This document shows positions 12,055-22,456 of a stretch of DNA of 64,000 bases, in pieces. The translations under genes and the position numbers were made by a program. The first letter of the stretch is position 1. Each line of letters begins with the position of its first letter. Under the pieces are notes generated by a model. The model worked only from the letters and a program-made list of their open reading frames with translations. It was not told the DNA's origin and ran no database searches. The DNA is from Gymnopus androsaceus JB14 (taxonomy: Eukaryota > Basidiomycota > Agaricomycetes > Agaricales > Omphalotaceae). The DNA lies in assembly GCA_009733575.1 (NCBI GenBank), contig ML769462.1:176204-240203 (forward strand). Direction: 5' to 3'.

Positions 12055-12124
12055 CTCGGCCTCGTGGAAAAAAATCATTCATTGATCTCCGACACAAAAG
12101 TCGAGCTCAAACGACGACGAGCAA

Positions 12125-13329
12125 ATGGGCAATGCGCATAGACGATTTGCATCTACGGCAGCAAAGCTAGCATCCTCTCTTTCTACTGCGCATCTCCCAA
12201 AATTCCCTCCAAAAGAACTTCTGTTCGTCAAAGGCAGAGAAATTCCAACTGCTCCCATTGACCCAGATACTTGGGCTTCCTTACAGCCTCCTCCACCAAC
12301 TGCTTTATCTGCTTTTGCACACAGAATAGGCCTTTCTTCTGTTCTTACTTCGACAGAACTCACGCAGCAAGTATGCACTCATCCTTCTTTCGTTCAACTT
12401 CTCCATCAGCACAAACCACACGAGCCAGCGCCAGCAACGAATGTCCAGCTTGCTGCAATAGGCAACTCTTTAATGGGTCTTTTTGCGACGGAATATGTTA
12501 GAGCGGCATACCCGTACCTTCCGACGCGTGTCATGAAGGCCGCTGTTACTGCCCATGTTGGCCCTCTGCCTTGTGCAAATGTCGCCCAAGAAATGGGTGC
12601 AACGCCTTTATTAAGATGGCATAGATCAGTGTGTATTTTCAATTTACTTTTTGTTCTTTTTCTAATTTCTAAATAGCGCGGTACTTTGTTAAAACCTGGT
12701 GTTCTTCATTCCGACGCGCTAGCATCAATACCAAGAGCTCTTACCGCCCTGGTATATCAGCAACGCTCTCTTCCTTCTGCTCGACAATTCGTCCATTCAT
12801 ATTTCCTCAGTCGACAAGTGGACCTGCGCGGCATGATCAAGTTTCTTGATCCAAAAAAGGCCCTTTTGGAGATGGTGAAAAAGTATCAACGAGAATATCC
12901 AAAATCTAGGTTTGTAGGCAAACTATTTCGCAACCTGCAACCTCAATAACTCTTATTCTAGATTACTTAAAGAAACTGGTCGATTCTCGAATTCGCCAGT
13001 CTTTGTTGTTGGGATATTTTCGGGAGAAGATCAGCTAGGGGAGGGTTTCGGCAATTCATTAAAAATGGCAGAATATCGAGTACGTCTTCTCTTCACTTGT
13101 TCATGGCACATCCATCTTACTTCTTCGCTAGGCCGCGGAGGATGCCCTGCTGCGAGTATACCTCACACGAGCGCCACCACATCTTATCCAACTACCTTCA
13201 CAAACGTTCCCGCAGGGACTAGGGGATGTTTATAGCAAAGCACCAGAGGGAGATTACACACCCGCAAAGCTAGTCGAGTCCGAGATTATGTATGCCAGCT
13301 CTGGCAACAGTTTTACACGTAGCTCATAA
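12125..13329 (+). CDS. Mitochondrial large-subunit ribosomal protein mL44 (Mrpl3 type)
   Basis: Structural protein of the mitochondrial large ribosomal subunit, with an inactive RNase III-like fold followed by a double-stranded RNA-binding domain. Exons read 12125-12628, 12677-12909, 12962-13079 and 13132-13329 with consistent frames and GT-AG introns of about 48-53 bases. The N-terminus (MGNAHRRFASTAAKLASS) is basic and Ser/Ala-rich, as expected for a mitochondrial presequence. Next come LTQQVCTHPSF and AAIGNSLMGLFATEYV, typical of the RNase III-like part. The C-terminal part has VFVVGIFSG, GNSLKMAEYRAAEDAL and a conserved RVYL region typical of the RNA-binding domain. The RNase III catalytic acidic signature is not visible, as expected. 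It is convergent with the CCCH/RING gene, the stop codons lying about 75 bp apart. The frame is intact, unlike several neighbours. Confidence 0.88.
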
Positions 13330-13403
13330 GATCTAATCATGGCAATCTAATTTTCGGAATGAACATACAAATCTACCCATATCCAAGAAATTCGCAACAA
13401 TAG

Positions 13404-16400
13404 CTACAACAATTTGCACTCGGTGCACGTAAGTCCTTCATGAAGTTCGCCATGACATGAAATGCAGATATCCTTTCTACAACCCGGGCATTGGATCACG
13501 GTTCCAGGACTACCCACTCTGTAGACCATAGGACAATTACGGGTGGGGCACAGTCTAAACTCTAGCAGATGAGCCCAGATGTGGGACAGGAAGGAGTACT
13601 CAAGAAGATCGTCCTCTTCCTCGTCCGATAGCACCTCGTGAATGAACGCATACGGAACTTGGGCGCAGCAACGAGAGATCTCTCCTTCCTGCTTTTCACT
13701 GGCGTCCGGAACCGAGTCAACAGCAGCAATGCATTCCACCGATGTGAAGTTGGGGCCTATTAAAGATTTGAACCAAAGCTGGAGACATCCCCTGCAGAAT
13801 GTATGCCTGCAGGGCAACGAAATTGGCTCTGGAGGTTCCGAATGACATAGCGCGCAAGTACGTTCCCTCGCAGACAGAACGGGCTCAGAATATGCCTCGT
13901 ACTCTGAGATCGCAGACCAAACTTTTTCGCGATCATCAGCAGTTCCGCGGACGGTTATAGCTCGACAGGCATAGTCGAAGTGAACCTTGTTCTTGGCAGC
14001 GACCTCGTCAGGGTAACCTGCACGTATCATGTTGGCGATACACGCATCAGACACGGCCATTGTGACGACTTGCTCCCAGACTTTGTTCAGCAGTTTGAGC
14101 AACATTTCTTCCCCGCGCGCCTTCTGCCCAAAGACCAGTATGTGTCGATTCCGGAAATCTCGTTCAATGAAGAAGGAGCCCTGCGAGTTCAATTGCTCGA
14201 TTATCCTAGTACTGCTGGGGAGATCGAAGTAATCATCCCATAATGGCTTACCATCCATTAGAATGACTTCACCTCCCGTTAAAAGGTCCAAATCGCGCCG
14301 AGTTTTCGTAAAGGCAACCAAGTCCGAGCCGCATAATCGAAGTACGACAGAGTCAACAGGTGATGTTGTGCTAACGGATTCATAAACTTGGATTCCTGTA
14401 GTAAGAGAATCGCAAAGGCGGTCAAGCTCTTTACGAATGACGGAGAGGATGTTGCGAGAGATTTGGTAGGCTATATAGTATGTTGTTTGTACCCTGAGGT
14501 TGCCACCTCCCAGGAATGCGTAAGAAGTGTTATTCAGAGCATGGATTGCGCGCGAAGCAGCATCAGCGCTGGCAAAACGAGCGAAACCCAAATTACGGGG
14601 TTTTTCGTCCGAGAAAGGCAACATATCCAGCTCCTCGAGTTCCCCATGCTGTTGAAGTAAAGTATCAATCTCATTGACTGGGGGTGTAGTGTATGTGGGA
14701 GTTATCATCTCAACCAACATACAGTCCTTGAAAAAAGCCTTGATTTCCTGCTTCCCTGCGGCTAAAGGAAGCCCAGAGACGCGCAAATAATAGTAGTTTC
14801 GGTTTTTGGGCGGTCTACGTTCTTTCAGAACTGCGATTTTCCGCCCACCGAACATTTCACCATCCAAACCTCCTGCTTTTTTGTACAGATCCATGGTTTG
14901 AAAACAAACCCAAGCTTCACGGCTCGGATTCGGGTACGAAATTTTGACTGATCGACCTGGAGCGGAAGGGCGCCAGTCGTACATTATTTGCGCTTTGGAG
15001 CCCAGATATACCTGTAAGGTATGTTCCGTTACTAGCTCGAGATCACGAAGGCGCTTCACAGCTTCTTCTGCTTCGGTCTGACTAGAGAACTTCACCGTTG
15101 CATGATAAGTAGGGTCTTCTGAAAATTCGGTCTGCATTTCCAGGACGGTACCGAAAGGTGACACTAGGCCGAAGATGTCATCTTCACCGAAAGAAAGCGG
15201 GATGTTGTATATGCGGATGGTGTCCGATTCGAATGAAGTGACAATTTTCTCAGGCCGAGTGGTCTGTCCGTAATTGATATCGCAGTAAAAGGACTGCCGG
15301 ATGATTGGTAACGGCTCATCCAGGGATTCCTGCAGAAGGAAAATCAGCTTGCATATTAATGCAGTTAAGGATACAAGGCCATACCTCCAACTCAATGGGG
15401 GCAATTTCCTCAGCGTCAACAGTTTCAGTTACACCGGAATCATGTTGCCAATCATCGGCTGCTTCAGGTGCGATATGAAGATAATGACAGTTGTCTCCGA
15501 ATCGACAATGGCCTTGACCAAATGCCTTGCATGGCAATGTCTTCCGAGGTTCGTTCTGATATTCGTTCCAAGCATCATCTACAATGTTCCAACCGTTGGA
15601 TGATTGCCAGCTATCGACTACTTCCGTCCGCGCCTCCTCCATCGTTCGTCCATCGTACATTTCATTGGTACTCTTAACCTCGCCGATGGAGCCTTCGCCG
15701 TCCTCCTGCTCTTCCGCTGGCCATTCCTCCATTTCTTCATCTGGCTCCTCAAGTGAACCATGATGATCAGCTGGAGTATCGGTACCTTCAACATACTCTC
15801 GCCCTTCCTCTTCCTCCATTGCTTGTCGATCTCTGACAAAATCTTCAGGAGAATTATCGGTAGTTAGGTTGAACACCCTCGTGCTCTCCCTTCGCTTCCT
15901 CCTCCCATTCTTCTGTTGTTCGTTCATCGCAATCTTGGACGAAAGTTTGAGCTCTCTCAAGAGAACCCTCGGTTTCGGCATCCTGCTTCTTCGATTCCAC
16001 CCCAAATTCATCTGTCGCTCGTTCATCGCAATCGGGGTGTAAACTTGGCTCTCCCTGAGGCGAGGCAACGGAAACTGAATTATGCGGCTCGTGAACATCA
16101 TGAGGCGTGTTCGAGCCGTCCAATGTTTCATCGGAGTCTAGCCATCGTGAGGTGTCTGCGGAAAATGACCCAACTCGAGCGCGAGGGCTGGATGGATCTT
16201 TGACAGAAGGATGGGAATATGGTTTACTTTCATTCTCCCATCCGTTTGTACGGTTCCTAACGCCGTATTGACGAGGCGGAGTATTTCTTCCATGTCGAGC
16301 ATCCATGCCAAGTGTCTCTCCCGACCGTGTAGGCTTGGATCTCGGGACGACGTCCTTCCCTCGCCTCCTTCCATCGTTATTGCGCTTCGCAGATCCCCAA

Positions 16401-18120
16401 TCGTTTTCATATTTCGATTTCGATTTGGAGGAAGGCGTGGACGGCGTAGACGTCTCGCCCCATGAGCTTGTAGGGTTTGCAACACCCCAGCCGTTCTCGT
16501 CGTTTTGATCATCAGCCGTAGCACCCCACTCCGACGCCGTCGTTCCCCATCCCGAGTTGTCTGTGGATTCCTTTGGATCTTCTGCCACATCCCAATTAGC
16601 ATCCGATGGTCCAGTACCCCATCCGAAGTCATCGGCCTTCGAAGAAGGTTCGATCTTCTGTTCGATAGTATGATCATATGGACAGCTGTCTCCGTTTCTA
16701 CATCCTGCCTTGGTCTTCCAAAAAAAGCATGTTCTCTTCTGTATAACAGAATCCTGCTGGTTATTCGCTAGGCTTTGAGTATTTTGGCTGTTGAAACTGA
16801 GGGTCTGCATCTCTTCATCGGTCAAGTAATGTCTAGGGCTACATGAGCGTCGAAATGACTTCTTTCGTTTGGAGGCACTGACCTAAACCGACATGCAGCT
16901 CCAACTGGACAAGAACCGTAAGCAAAATGCTGTTGACACGGTGCTAACATCGCCACTGACTGTAGCAAAGCTAGAGGCTTGAGATTGAGAAGAGGGCGTA
17001 AGTATATGAGCAAAGGGGGAGAACGAAGCTGGCACACCATAAGAGTGGTATGGATGGGGAGCATTATTTTGGGTGGATTGTGACGCTGGGGCGTATAAGT
17101 TTGGATCGTAGTACGGTTGAGCATACATCATAAAAGGAGGAGGAAAGCCAGTCGGAGGTGGGTTAACAGATGCGGAAGGCGGTTCATCGTGTCTGAATTC
17201 TTCGCTTTCGTTGATAGAGTTCGCAGGCACATCTGGAGCACGGACGGTATCATCCATCGTCTCCCAATTTCCGTGATACGATGAGGTGTCTTGACCCATG
17301 TCACTGGTCGCGTTTTCTGTAGATGCAGACGCGTCTGCAGAAGGGATGGCATCGTTATCCATCGTCTCCCAATTTCCGGTGACGTGATTCTCACTGGTTT
17401 CTATGTACTTGTTAAGACGTAGTAAAATGTTAAAAAGATCGATATACCTTGCCTATCACCTGCATCAGTATCAACGCTTGAAGAAACCTCGGATACGGAA
17501 GCATCCGAAGTCTGTGCTGGCACACGAAGAGAGGCTAACGCCATGTAAGCTGGTGATTTCTCTCTCGAATGAACAAGTTTACCACTAGAAGCAGGTCTTG
17601 GAGAGGCACTTGGAGAGGTCGGCATCGACCGCATCTGCAGCATATTCAAGTTTTTGAGCGGAGACAGCTGGGAGGAGATATCTGTAGCTACATCTGGTGT
17701 TAGTATTTGATTTATTGAAGAAAGCCAGTGTAAGTAACCTAAGCTATTCGCGCTTCCAGGACGTGGAGAAACGCTAGAAGGGGGGACCTACATTGCAAGT
17801 TAGCGCGAATCTGAGCCGAAAATCGGAAAAAATCAACCTTGATCATGACGAAACGCGCAGTTGGAACCGTTCTTGCACTGGCCTTGCAGATAGAACCTGC
17901 ATAATGTTGGAGATGGAGCAAGACTCCGTTCCTGGCCTTGCTGTGAGTGTATATTAAAGCATTTATCTCCATAAGTACAGTTTCCTCTTAGAAAGAATTG
18001 ACAGAGTCCTGGCGATGGCGCCTGGGAGGCTGGAATTTGAACATGAGCGAATCGGCAGAGGTGTCCGGCTTTGCACGCGTTTCTGGCAAAGAAGGTGCAA
18101 GGTTCTTTTGATGGGGCCAT
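13404..18120 (-). CDS. Six-CCCH, WG/GW, RRM, RING-IBR protein (truncated RBR)
   Basis: Large multi-exon gene starting at MAPSKEP (18120). Six CCCH fingers are visible: CTFFARNACKAGHLCRFAH, CQFFLRGNCTYGDKCFNIH, CRFYLQGQCKNGSNCAFRH, a fourth around CQQHFAYGSCPVGAACRFR, CFFWKTKAGCRNGDSCPYDH and CKAFGQGHCRFGDNCHYLH, with spacing C-X7/8-C-X5-C-X3-H. Between fingers five and six is a stretch with about six WG/GW motifs (FGWGTG, SGWGTT, NGWGVA, SSWGE, NDWGSA). Two RRM-like domains follow (IRIYNIPLSFG...ATVKFSS; YLRVSGLP...LGFARFAS), then RING1 (CALCHSEPPEP...CRHTFCRGC) and IBR (CPTRNCPMVY...CPGCRKDICISCHGE). The protein stops at CTECKLL, before any RING2, so the catalytic cysteine of an RBR ligase is absent. 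A one-base frame offset lies near 16940 at finger four relative to the paralogue at 22.5 kb. An intron of about 55 bases near 15.88 kb joins the acidic section in frame. RNA binding is expected; ligase activity is doubtful. Confidence 0.8.
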
Positions 18121-18293
18121 AGAGGTTGTGATTTAACATTAATCGAAGAGAAACAAGTGTGTGTTAAGTAGAGAGATGAATGAAGCAAGTAGAAGCACTG
18201 CGCAAGAGCTCAAGCCTCAAGGTGCACGTGACTGGTGCCATAACTCTTTTGGAAGCGCCAGGGCCAGCACTCAGATCTCAGACGTCCTTGAGC
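18121..18293. promoter_or_regulatory. Shared divergent promoter with CACGTG box
   Basis: Only 173 bases separate the start codon of the CCCH/RING gene (minus) from that of gamma-adaptin (plus). CACGTG is at 18225-18230, about 105 bases before the CCCH start. The paralogous gene at 22457 has the same AGTCACGTG word about 150 bases before its start. Both also share TAAATCAC-ACCTCTATGG just before the ATG. CACGTG is a usual site for bHLH factors; its use here is inferred. Confidence 0.55.
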
Positions 18294-21200
18294 ATGGTTT
18301 ACCACAATCTCAAAGGTAAGTGACCCTTTGGTTCTAACTTAATTGCCACTAATATATTTATTAGCCCTTATCAAGGGCATCCGAGCATGCAAGGTGATTT
18401 TATTCCAGAGTTTCTTGAATGATTCATCGCTAATATGGACTCAGACCGTGGCAGACGAACGGGCTCTCATTCAGCAGGAATCAGCAGCCATTCGCGCTTC
18501 ATTTCGAGAAGAAGACTCATTTGCGCGCCATAATAATATTGCAAAATTGCTCTACATTCCATATGCTGGGATCTCCAGCACATTTCGGTCAGATTGAATG
18601 CCTCAAGCTCGTCGCAAGTCCTCGTTTCGCCGACAAAGAGGCTTGGTTATCTTGGGATCATGCTGCTGCTAGACGAGAATCAGGAAGTGCTTACTTTGGT
18701 GACCAACTCTCTCAAAAAGTACGTCAAGTTTGCTCCTCAAACTAGAGTGCTGTCCTCATAATTTACAGTGACATGAACCATTCCAATATGTACGCTGTTG
18801 GGCTTGCACTCTGTACATTCGCAAATATAGCATCGGAAGAGATGTCTCGAGATTTGGCCAACGAGATTGAGAAGCTGCTGGGCTCGAGCAATACGTATAT
18901 CCGGAAGAAGGTGTGCATCCTTCCTAACACTGGCTTTCTTATTACCCAAACCGCATAGGCCGCACTTCTGTGCTCTCAGAGTGATCAAGAAAGGTCCCGG
19001 ACCTAACTGATCATTTCACGACGAAAGCCAAAAACCTCCTCACTGACCGGAATCATGGTGTCCTTTTATCATCCATCACTCTCGTCACTGAGATGGTACA
19101 AACAGAGCCGGCTGTTCTTGAAGAGTTCCGGAACGTACGTGCCATCTATATTGCCCTTTCTCCATATCTTCATACTTTTGCAGGCCGTACCTCTCTTGGT
19201 CCGGAATCTCAAGTCACTCGTTACAACCGGTTACAGCCCTGAGCACGACGTATCTGGTATCACCGATCCGTTCCTTCAGGTCAAGGTTCTTCGTCTTTTG
19301 CGGTTGTTGGGCAAGGGAGATGCTAGGGCTAGTGAGACTATGAATGATATTTTGGCTCAGGTGCGTTCGTTGATTAACCTTACGGTCTCCCACTGAGTAT
19401 CTCCCCAAACAGGTCGCTACTAACACGGACTCCACCAAGAATGTCGGCAACTCGATCCTATACGAGACCGTTCTTTGCGTACTTAGAAATTGAAGCCGAT
19501 ACGGGCTTGCGTGTCATGGCGATCAATATCCTTGGAAAGTTTTTGAGTAACAAAGATAATAATATACGGTATGTTGGGCTTGTGAGATGTTTCTGACGAT
19601 TCTCACTCTACCATCGATACAGCTACGTTGCTCTAAACACTCTGAACAAGGTGGTTTCAATCGATACCAATGCCGTTCAGCGCCATCGAAACATAATCTT
19701 GGACTGTCTTCGCGATGGAGATATTTCTATCCGACGACGAGCTCTCGAACTCTCATACGCCCTCATAAATGAGCAAAATGTTCGCATTCTCATAAGAGAA
19801 CTCCTGGCTTTCCTGGAAGTCGCCGATGACGAGTTCAAGTTGGGATTGACCACGCAGATATGTTTGGCGGCGGAGAGATTTGCCCCCAACAAGAGATGGC
19901 ATATAGATACTGTGTTGAGGGTTTTGAAACTGGTCAGTGATTTTCTTTTCGATGAAGACGACTCTCGACTGAATACTTCATTACATAGGCCGGTAATTTC
20001 GTTCGAGAGGAGATTCTATCTGCGTTCATCCGATTAGTTGCACATACACCTGAGCTTCAGGCATATACGGCGTCGAAACTCTATACGGCTCTCACCTCGG
20101 ATATTTCTCAAGAGTCTCTGACTCTTTCTGCTGCTTGGATTTTAGGGGAATACAGCGAGGTTGTCTTAGAGGGTGGTCTTGTTGATGAGGAGCAACCTAA
20201 GCCTGTATACATTGTTTTTTTTTGTCTCCTTCATGGAAGTGATGCTCATATAAATTAATCTTCTAGATCACTGATAAGGAGATTCTTGATCTCCTTCTCT
20301 CCATCCTCGACTCCCCATACGCCAATTACCTCTCCCGACAATACGTCCTTGCCTCGATCACCAAAATCTCGTCCCGACAAACCACCAGCCCTAATCAACA
20401 GGAACGTATTTCGGAAGTGCTAACACAATACACTTCAACGCCAGAGCTCGAATTACAGCAACGTGCCGTCGAGTTTGCCAGTCTATTCAACTTGGGCCAA
20501 ATTAGGGAGGGTGTGTTGGAGCGTATGCCACCGCCAGAACTGAAGGCTACTGTGATGGGTGTTGGTGAGTAGTCCACTAGCGCGCATCCTTTTTGCAGGT
20601 TGTTGACAATCTTACTACAGTGAGCGAGAATAAGCCAGTTGGATCTAGTTCTGGCGGGGATCTGTTAGGGAGCGATGAAGTTTCGACTCCAGTTACTAAT
20701 GGTCAAAGTGGGGGGAGCAGAGGAAACCAGGACCTTCTTGCGGACATCTTTGGATCCTCCGATCCCTCAGCTCCGACTTCTGGCCCTACTTCCGGAACAG
20801 CTAGTCCTCCTCCCAAATCCCAACAATCCACGATTGATGACATTCTTGGTTTGTTTGGTAACACCCCTTCCGCCACGCCTGCTGCAGCTGCAGCCCCACC
20901 TCCTGGTTTCATGTCGACATCCTCTCCTCCCCCGCCTACGATGGCGTCAAACCCCCTTTCCGCCTTTTCTCTTCCTCAGACACAGTCTGCTGCACCTACA
21001 GCACCGACGCCACCCGTCGCACCAGCTCCACGTCTCACGTCGTATACCGCATATGAGAAAAACTCGCTCAAGATAACACTCACACCACAAACATCTGCCA
21101 ACAAACCTGGTGTAGTGATGATTTTGGCGAGATTCCAAGTATCTGGTGGAACGTCTGCTACTGGGCTTACATTCCAAGCGGCTGTACCGAAGGTTTGTCT

Positions 21201-21498
21201 TTCGCCGTCGTGAGCAGAATTCCATCATATTAACGGTCGCTCTAGTCCCAACAGCTACAGATGCTACCAATGTCCAATCCAGATATCGCGCCAGGATCAA
21301 TGGAAACTCAGCAAATGAGGGTTATGGCGCCAGTGGGGGTAAGTTGGTTTGTTCGATTTCGTGACAAACAGTTGTTAACAACCAAGCTAGAGCGCAGTAC
21401 GTCTACGTCTACGGATAGCGTACAGCATCGACGGGCAGGCTGTGCAAGACCAAGTCGATTTTGCTGGGTTTCCGCCAAACTTGACTGGAGGAGCGTAG
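18294..21498 (+). CDS. AP-1 complex subunit gamma (gamma-adaptin)
   Basis: Large subunit of the AP-1 clathrin adaptor at the trans-Golgi and endosomes. Exons read [17 protein letters not shown], then [106 protein letters not shown] and [20 protein letters not shown], all typical of the gamma-adaptin trunk. A Pro/Ala/Ser-rich hinge follows (near [14 protein letters not shown] and IDDILGLF). The ear starts at about [18 protein letters not shown] and ends [16 protein letters not shown]. The frame is broken by at least five single extra bases: about 18559, 18636, 18967, 18993 and 19484. Each restores a conserved reading when ignored, which suggests sequence error more than decay. Short introns are otherwise regular. 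Confidence 0.9.
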
Positions 21499-22456
21499 TC
21501 GTAGTATGTAGATGCATATTCCATCAAATTTGTTGGTTTTTCCCTCGGACGAAGAATTTATTATTGGTTCAAATAAACCTTTTACTGGGACGTTGCGAAA
21601 ACATCGACAAGTGGGAGGCGGGTAGATAATCCTTCAAGAAGGCGCTTAAAATCAACTTGCATGTACGGATGCCCTTGATGATCGATGACAAGGGCTAATA
21701 TGTAGATATAATTATATTCGAATCAAGGAAATCAAGGATTTTACCTTTCAGATATGTGGTACAGTAAACGATGCTCAAGGCTTCCACCGCTTATCGAGAG
21801 CGTTAGTCAGAGGATAAGACTGAGGTCCTATAGGGCACTTAAGAACAACGTCCGGAGGAGAATTACAATAAAACTTCTCATATGACTTGTATTCGTCCGA
21901 GCGTGTTTGGGTCGATGCCGTGCCAGCTTCATCTGCTTGTGCGACCTTTAAGTTCAAAATATATGGATCTACTAGCTGCGCAAAGTATGTTGAGCGCGAG
22001 GATGGATTTCGTGCAGATTAAGATATTGAAAAGAATGTATATTAGCTCGCAGACAACACATAAAAATCCTACTTTACAGTAATCACAACTCGATTTTGGG
22101 CATATGCTATGAAAGAATTTTTCTGAAAAGGATCTCGTTAGCATAGACATGAGGTTAACCTATAGAAGCTTTTTAACTAGTGGCAGCCAAAGCGTAGCTT
22201 TCTGCGTTGTCCGTTGTTGCAATTGGAGGAGGTTCCCTGATCGGCTCCTTCATATTGCTTCTCTTGAATGTCATTGTCACAGGCTCACAAAGGTATAAGT
22301 CACGTGTACGTGCACTTTCTTAAAATGTTCTTATTGTTCTTATTGTACTTAATGTTCATCTCTTTCGACGACTTTCTTTCTTTCATCCAACTCCATTCCG
22401 TCTGGCTCTCATCCATTTCTCTTCAGTCTTCACGTTAATACTAAATCACGACCTCT
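21499..22456. other. Intergenic region before the CCCH paralogue
   Basis: No gene is seen. The last 160 bases contain CACGTG at 22301-22306 and pyrimidine-rich sequence, and resemble the promoter of the CCCH/RING gene. Confidence 0.5.

Larger units (their letters stand above)
9545..12124. other. 2.6 kb without a supported gene
   Basis: Open frames at 9.83-10.33 and 10.94-11.97 kb show no domain I recognise and no convincing exon chain. The stretch holds three clear inverted repeats (listed separately). It may include upstream regulatory DNA of the chitin deacetylase and of the mitochondrial ribosomal protein gene. Confidence 0.4.
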
